A DNA stretch of 64,000 nucleotides from Streptomyces caelestis (GTDB taxonomy: Bacteria; Actinomycetota; Actinomycetes; Streptomycetales; Streptomycetaceae). Numbering within the stretch: position 1 is the first letter of the stretch; the number at the start of each line of letters is the position of its first letter. The notes beneath the pieces are model-generated. The model was not told the DNA's origin. It saw nothing but the letters and a program-made list of their open reading frames with translations, and did not search any database. Of this stretch, positions 60,654 to 64,000 are shown piece after piece. The position numbers were made by a program, and so were the translations under genes. The stretch covers positions 7,564,001 to 7,628,000 of the forward strand of contig NZ_JACHNE010000001.1 of assembly GCF_014205255.1 (NCBI RefSeq), given 5' to 3'.

Positions 60654-60683
60654 AACGTAGAGCCGGGCCCGATCCATGGTCAA
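60654..60683 (-). promoter_or_regulatory. Sigma70-type promoter for the ABC transporter operon
   Basis: On the minus strand TTGACC (60683-60678), an 18 bp spacer and TACGTT (60659-60654) match a vegetative promoter. The start would be near 60647, about 65 bp upstream of the lipoprotein gene. Confidence 0.55.
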
Positions 60684-60704
60684 TGCCTTTGTCCCACCGG
60701 CTCG

Positions 60705-60734
60705 TTGACATCACGAGATCCGCACTCCTAGCGT
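60705..60734 (+). promoter_or_regulatory. Sigma70-type promoter for the IclR regulator
   Basis: TTGACA (60705-60710), an 18 bp spacer and TAGCGT (60729-60734). Transcription would start near 60741, about 34 bp before the regulator start codon. It lies back to back with the leftward promoter, 21 bp between the -35 boxes, so a regulator bound between them could control both. Confidence 0.6.
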
Positions 60735-60774
60735 GCGCGGAGCGCACGGTCGTACGTCACGCCGGAGGCCCAGG

Positions 60775-61626
60775 ATGTCCGCTGAAGCCCGCGCACCGCA
60801 TTTCGTCCGGTCCTTCGAGCGCGGCCTCGCCGTGATCCGCGCCTTCGACGCCGAGCATCCGGCGCTGACCCTGAGCGAGGTCGCGCGTGCCTGCGAGCTG
60901 ACGCGCGCGGCGGCGCGCCGTTTCCTGCTCACCCTCGCCGACCTCGGCTACGTCCACACCGACGGCCGCCGTTTCCGCCTCACCCCGCGGGTGCTGGAAC
61001 TCGGTTACTCCTACCTCTCCAGCTACACGCTGCCCCAGATCGCCGAGCCCCATCTGGAGCAACTCGTCGCGCGGGTACGGGAATCGTCCTCGCTCTGTGT
61101 CCTCGACGGCGACGACATCGTGTACGTCGCCCGGGTCCCGACCCGCCGCATCATGACCGCGTCCATCACGGTCGGCACCCGCTTCCCGGCGTGCGTGACG
61201 TCGGTGGGCCGGGTGATCCTCGCCCACCTGCCGGACGAGGACGCCGAAGCCAGGCTCGCCCGGGCGGAGTTGAAGCCCCTCACCACCCGCACGATCGCCA
61301 CGCCGGGGGCCCTGCGGACGGAGCTGCGCCGCGTCCGCCGGCAGGGCTACGCCGTCGTCGACCAGGAACTGGAGGAGGGGCTGAGGGCGGTCGCCGCCCC
61401 GGTACGGGACCGGGACGGCGATGTGGTCGCGGCCGTCAACATCGCCGTGCACGCCGGGCGCAACTCCGTCGATTCCATACGCCGCGACCTGTTGCCGCAC
61501 CTGCTGGCGACCGTCGCCGGGATCGAGGCCGACCTGCGGATCACAAGTCCAGCACCAGCCGTTGCCCCCGGCACCGGGACACGCAGATCATCATCGTCTC
61601 GCCGCTCTCCCGCTCCTGAGGGGTGA
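60775..61626 (+). CDS. IclR family regulator (PcaR/PcaU-like)
   Basis: A 283-residue regulator. The winged helix has RSFERGLAVIRAFDAEHPAL, then TLSEVARACELTRAAARRFL. The effector domain has SLCVLDGDDIVYVARVPTRR, TVGTRFPACVTSVGRVILAH and QGYAVVDQELEEGLRAVAAP, characteristic of the Pca/Pob branch that responds to aromatic acids such as protocatechuate. The last 27 residues, after IEADLRI, are Ser/Pro/Arg-rich and are antisense to the 3' end of the convergent reductase gene (86 bp overlap), so they may be a late extension. It lies between the ABC operon and the Rieske operon and probably regulates both. Confidence 0.91.
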   Translation: MSAEARAPHFVRSFERGLAVIRAFDAEHPALTLSEVARACELTRAAARRFLLTLADLGYVHTDGRRFRLTPRVLELGYSYLSSYTLPQIAEPHLEQLVARVRESSSLCVLDGDDIVYVARVPTRRIMTASITVGTRFPACVTSVGRVILAHLPDEDAEARLARAELKPLTTRTIATPGALRTELRRVRRQGYAVVDQELEEGLRAVAAPVRDRDGDVVAAVNIAVHAGRNSVDSIRRDLLPHLLATVAGIEADLRITSPAPAVAPGTGTRRSSSSRRSPAPEG

Positions 61627-62476
61627 GCACGGAGTCCCGGTGTTCCGGGGTGCCCTCGAGGACGTCGGTCTCACAGGTCCCGCAGGTGCCCTCGGTGCAG
61701 GAGTAGAGCACCTCGACCCCGGCGGCGCGCACGGCGTCCAGGACGGACACGTCCGGCGCGACGGTGAGTGCCCTGCCGCTCCGCGCCAGCTCCACCTCGA
61801 ACCCGGTGTCGCCGCCGGTCTCCCGCTCCTTCGGCCGGAACCGCTCGACGCGCAGCACCGCGGACGGGCAGCGCTCCTCGACGGCGTCCAGCAGCGGCCC
61901 GGGGCCGCAGCAGTAGACGAGCGTGCCGTCGGGCACGTCGTCCAGCACGGACGGCAGGTCCAGCAGCCCCGTCTCGTCCTCGGGCGCGATCGTCACCCGG
62001 TCCCCGTACCGGGCGAGTTCCTCGCCGAACGCCATCGACCGGCGGCTGCGCCCGCCGTACAGCAGCGTCCACTCGGCGCCCGCGGCCTCGGCCGCCGCCA
62101 GCATCGGCAGGATCGGGGTGATGCCGATGCCGCCCGCGACGAAGCGGTAGCGGGGGGCGGGTTCCAGGCCGAAGTTGTTCCGGGGCCCGCGCACGCGGAT
62201 CTTGTCGCCCTGCCCCACCTGCTCGTGCACATGGGCCGATCCGCCCCGGCCGTCCGGCTCGCGCAGCACCGCGATCCGCCAGGCCGACCGGTCCGCCGGA
62301 TCGCCGCACAGCGAGTACTGCCGCTCCAGCCCGGGGCCGAGCACGACGTCGATGTGAGCGCCCGGCTCCCACGCCGGCAGCGGTTCGCCGAGCGGGTGGC
62401 GCAGCGTGAGGGCGAGCACGCCGTCGGCGGCCGAATCCCGCCGCTCCACGACGAGTTCGGCTTCGTACACGCTCAT
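61541..62476 (-). CDS. Vanillate O-demethylase oxidoreductase-like (FMN, NAD, 2Fe-2S reductase)
   Basis: A 311-residue phthalate-dioxygenase-reductase-family protein, VanB type. Order: flavin domain with GLERQYSLCGDP (FMN-site RxYS), NAD domain with FVAGGIGITPILPM and LLYGGRSRRSMAF, YCCGPGPLLDAV, then a C-terminal plant-type ferredoxin with YSCTEGTCGTCETDVLEG and a fourth Cys in MICVSRC. It passes electrons from NAD(P)H to the Rieske oxygenase encoded two genes upstream. The ATG overlaps the preceding small gene as ATGA. Its 3' end overlaps the convergent IclR gene by 86 bp. Confidence 0.92.
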   Translation of the reverse strand: MSVYEAELVVERRDSAADGVLALTLRHPLGEPLPAWEPGAHIDVVLGPGLERQYSLCGDPADRSAWRIAVLREPDGRGGSAHVHEQVGQGDKIRVRGPRNNFGLEPAPRYRFVAGGIGITPILPMLAAAEAAGAEWTLLYGGRSRRSMAFGEELARYGDRVTIAPEDETGLLDLPSVLDDVPDGTLVYCCGPGPLLDAVEERCPSAVLRVERFRPKERETGGDTGFEVELARSGRALTVAPDVSVLDAVRAAGVEVLYSCTEGTCGTCETDVLEGTPEHRDSVLTPQERESGETMMICVSRCRGQRLVLDL

Positions 62477-62652
62477 GAGCTGTTCCCTCGCGGCTCGTCG
62501 ACGTCGTGGCCCTGCGGGTGGGCGAGCATCCACTCCCACATCTCCACCGGGTCCTGCGCGGTGTGCTCGCGGCCGCAGTGGCAGGTGCCGTGCAGGACGT
62601 CCGTGCCGGGCAGCCAGTCGATGCGGTAGATCTCGCCGGTCGGACTCGTCAC
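62473..62652 (-). CDS. 59-residue Cys/His protein coupled between Rieske oxygenase and reductase genes
   Basis: A very small protein, MTSPTGEIYRIDWLPGTDVL onward, with the compact cluster HGTCHCGREHTAQDP and a later HPQGHD. It thus has two Cys and several His close together, possibly a metal-binding or redox-accessory site. The GTG at 62652 overlaps the oxygenase stop (GTGA) and its TGA overlaps the reductase start (ATGA), so all three are translationally coupled in equal measure. I do not recognise the family; classical vanAB operons lack this gene. It may be an assembly or electron-transfer accessory, which is inference. Confidence 0.75.
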   Translation of the reverse strand: MTSPTGEIYRIDWLPGTDVLHGTCHCGREHTAQDPVEMWEWMLAHPQGHDVDEPRGNSS

Positions 62653-63719
62653 TGGACCTTCTCCACGGGCTTCTCGCCTTCCTCGACCAGCCGGGCGAGG
62701 ATACGGCGGGCGGCCAGACCACCGGTGTCGATGTTGATGCTCAGCTCCTGGTAGCCGGTGCGCTCGGTGCCGAGGGTCTTCTGGAGCAGGTTGAGGGCGG
62801 TGACGTCCTGCATCACGACCGTGTGGTTGTTCCCGCGCAGGAACTCGGTGACCTCGGCGTCGTCCGTCGCCCAGTCGCGCGAGACGGCCCAGAAGTCGTA
62901 CACCTTGCCGTCGCCGGACGGTGTGATCGCGTACGTGATCTCGGTGTGGAAGCCGTTCGGGTCGCTGCCGTCCGCCTCGGGCAGCACACCGACCGGGGCG
63001 ATGCGGCTGTGCAGCAGATACAGGCAGGGCGCGTGGTACTCGATGTCCTGCCAGCGGGTGATCCGGCCCTCGATGCCGGTCGACTTGGCGTAGAACGGCG
63101 GGCACTCGGCGTCGTCCATGTGCCGGCTCACCCGGACGATCCCGGCGCCCTCGTCGACCTCCGTGGTGATCGGCGTCTCGGCGACCTCGGGGGTGCCGAT
63201 GTACCCGCCGTGCAGGTACGTCTCGTGCGACAGGTCCAAAAGGTTGTCGACGAGGAGCCCGTAGTCGCAGTCGATGGGCTCCATGCCGCGCACGGTGACC
63301 CAGCCGGGGGAGTCGAGGTGCCTGGCCCGCGGGATGCTCTGCGGATCGGCGAGCGCGGGGTCACCGATCCACACCCAGATCAGCGAGTCCTGCTCGACGA
63401 CCGGGTAGGAGGCGACCCGGGCCGTGCGCGGCACCCTTTTCTGCCCCGGCACGTACACACACGTACCGGTCGTGTCGTACGTGAACCCGTGGTACCCGCA
63501 CACGATCCGGTCGCCGTCGAGGCGCGTCGGGGCCTCGGACAGCGGGTACCGGCGGTGCACACACCGGTCGTGCAGCACGACCGGTGTGCCCTCCTCCTCG
63601 GTCCGGTAGAGCACGAGCGTCTCACCGAGAATCGTCCGTCCGAGCAACTCCCGCCCGACCTCGTGACTGTAGGCGGCGACGTACCACTGGTTCCTGGCGA
63701 AGGCGGTCATGTGAGGCAT
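62649..63719 (-). CDS. Rieske oxygenase, vanillate O-demethylase (VanA)-like
   Basis: A 356-residue oxygenase component. The N-terminal Rieske domain has CVHRRYPLSEAP and CGYHGFTYDTTGTCVYVPG, giving the Cys-x-His / Cys-x-x-His 2Fe-2S ligands. The catalytic domain has the mononuclear-iron site DNLLDLSHETYLHGGYIGTP with its His pair and Asp. The opening FARNQWYVAAYSHEVGRELL fits the VanA family, which demethylates vanillate to protocatechuate with formaldehyde release. The ATG at 63719 or one at 63710 could be used. First gene of a three-gene coupled operon. Substrate is inferred; related members act on other methoxy-aromatics. Confidence 0.9.
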   Translation of the reverse strand: MPHMTAFARNQWYVAAYSHEVGRELLGRTILGETLVLYRTEEEGTPVVLHDRCVHRRYPLSEAPTRLDGDRIVCGYHGFTYDTTGTCVYVPGQKRVPRTARVASYPVVEQDSLIWVWIGDPALADPQSIPRARHLDSPGWVTVRGMEPIDCDYGLLVDNLLDLSHETYLHGGYIGTPEVAETPITTEVDEGAGIVRVSRHMDDAECPPFYAKSTGIEGRITRWQDIEYHAPCLYLLHSRIAPVGVLPEADGSDPNGFHTEITYAITPSGDGKVYDFWAVSRDWATDDAEVTEFLRGNNHTVVMQDVTALNLLQKTLGTERTGYQELSINIDTGGLAARRILARLVEEGEKPVEKVQ

Positions 63720-63738
63720 GGGCTTCCCGTCCCTGTCG

Positions 63739-63758
63739 GCGGGGCGTCGTCGCCCCGC
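63739..63758. promoter_or_regulatory. Perfect 8 bp stem-loop in the Rieske operon leader
   Basis: GCGGGGCG-TCGT-CGCCCCGC forms a stem with a four-base loop, starting 20 bp upstream of the oxygenase start. It could act in the 5' leader (translation or processing) or be an incidental GC hairpin. A second stem, GCCGCC/GGCGGC, lies at about 63794-63811. Confidence 0.4.
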
Positions 63759-63822
63759 GTGCCGTGGTTGGAATCAGGGTCGTGACGGCTGGGGCCGCCG
63801 CGCAAGGCGGCTTCTGCCAGGC

Positions 63823-63834
63823 GGAAGCGCTTCC
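63823..63834. promoter_or_regulatory. GC-centred palindromic operator
   Basis: GGAAGCGCTTCC is a perfect 12 bp palindrome with the AAGCGCTT core of LacI-family sites, in the 215 bp between the Rieske operon (starting leftward at 63719) and the stop of the partial gene at 63935. Both are read leftward, so it most likely belongs to the Rieske operon promoter. Related cores occur at 11832 and 40120. Confidence 0.6.
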
Positions 63835-63934
63835 GTGAAAGAGCAGGTCAGAGCCTTGGCCTGCGTGTCGCTGGTCACTGGCAGGGGCGGCGGAGTGGCG
63901 CCGCCGGGCGCTCCCGCCGACATGTGCGTCTCGT

Positions 63935-64000
63935 TCAGCGGGAGACCAGCAGTCCCCGCCCGCGCGGCACCCGACGCTCCACCATCAGCCGCAGGCCCCC
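63935..64000 (-). CDS. C-terminal tail of a gene cut by the window edge
   Basis: Only the last 21 codons are visible, reading about GLRLMVERRVPRGRGLLVSR to a TGA at 63935-63937. The codon bias (G/C in third positions) suggests real coding sequence, but the family cannot be told. It would be co-directional with the Rieske operon. Confidence 0.35.
   Translation of the reverse strand, partial: GGLRLMVERRVPRGRGLLVSR

Overview
The window is high-GC actinomycete chromosome, almost certainly Streptomyces. Evidence is the strong third-position GC bias, frequent GTG (and one TTG) starts, many 1-8 bp stop/start overlaps (ATGA, GTGA), Tat-dependent secreted enzymes, Streptomyces-type family content (OpcA, IclR, PaaX, MmyB-like, BFD-type oxidoreductases), and two copies of the hairpin/GCGCGGGGAA-type intergenic repeat common in that genus. 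No tRNA, rRNA, CRISPR array or intact transposase was seen. The gene order tkt-tal-zwf-opcA-pgi-gnd, and the metallophosphoesterase/phosphopantetheinyl transferase pair further on, resemble from memory the S. coelicolor SCO66xx region; this was not checked.

Layout. (1) 1-9.3 kb, minus strand: an edge-truncated gene, then a seven-gene pentose-phosphate operon (tkt, tal, zwf, opcA, pgi, a short-form gnd, a histidine phosphatase) with pgi where a lactonase gene would often be. (2) 9.4-16.1 kb: an AraC regulator, a secreted GH16-CBM6 glucanase with its own palindromic operator, a small membrane protein, an SRPBCC / phytoene-desaturase-like / SDR run in which the SDR carries a frameshift, and a VOC protein. 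(3) 16.2-25.0 kb: IclR, secreted hydrolase, MFS transporter and MarR on the minus strand, divergent from SDR, amidohydrolase, CoA ligase and MaoC hydratase. This matches the parts list of the hydroxycinnamate (cou-type, retro-Claisen) pathway of Rhodococcus; a convergent PaaX regulator closes it. (4) 25.0-44.5 kb: a large glycan-utilisation locus. The minus arm has a sugar kinase, an ABC sugar importer, a phosphodiesterase, a LacZ-like GH2 and three secreted proteins. The plus arm has DeoR, GH4, GH38 alpha-mannosidase and GH29 alpha-L-fucosidase, with a probable insertion-sequence remnant between deoR and GH4.

(5) 44.6-51.6 kb: sulfotransferase, ATP-grasp protein, metallophosphoesterase plus Sfp-type phosphopantetheinyl transferase, an ImmA/IrrE peptidase with an XRE regulator, a MmyB-like sensor and a truncated LysR. 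(6) 51.7-57.2 kb: a tightly coupled six-gene operon for 4-hydroxyproline catabolism (three-part flavin/iron-sulfur dehydrogenase, DapA-like deaminase, epimerase, GntR regulator), probably from a leaderless message. (7) 57.2-63.7 kb: a NitT/TauT-type ABC importer, an IclR regulator and a vanillate-demethylase-like Rieske oxygenase plus reductase, with an unusual 59-residue Cys/His protein coupled between them. (8) 63.9-64.0 kb: the tail of another minus-strand gene.

Functionally the window reads as a plant-litter catabolic region. Regions 3 and 7 could together take ferulate to vanillate to protocatechuate, region 4 strips mannose/fucose/galactose-bearing glycans, region 2 supplies a beta-glucanase, region 6 handles hydroxyproline from cell-wall proteins or collagen, and region 1 feeds the sugars into the oxidative pentose-phosphate route. 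All functional calls are from sequence reading alone; no database search was run.
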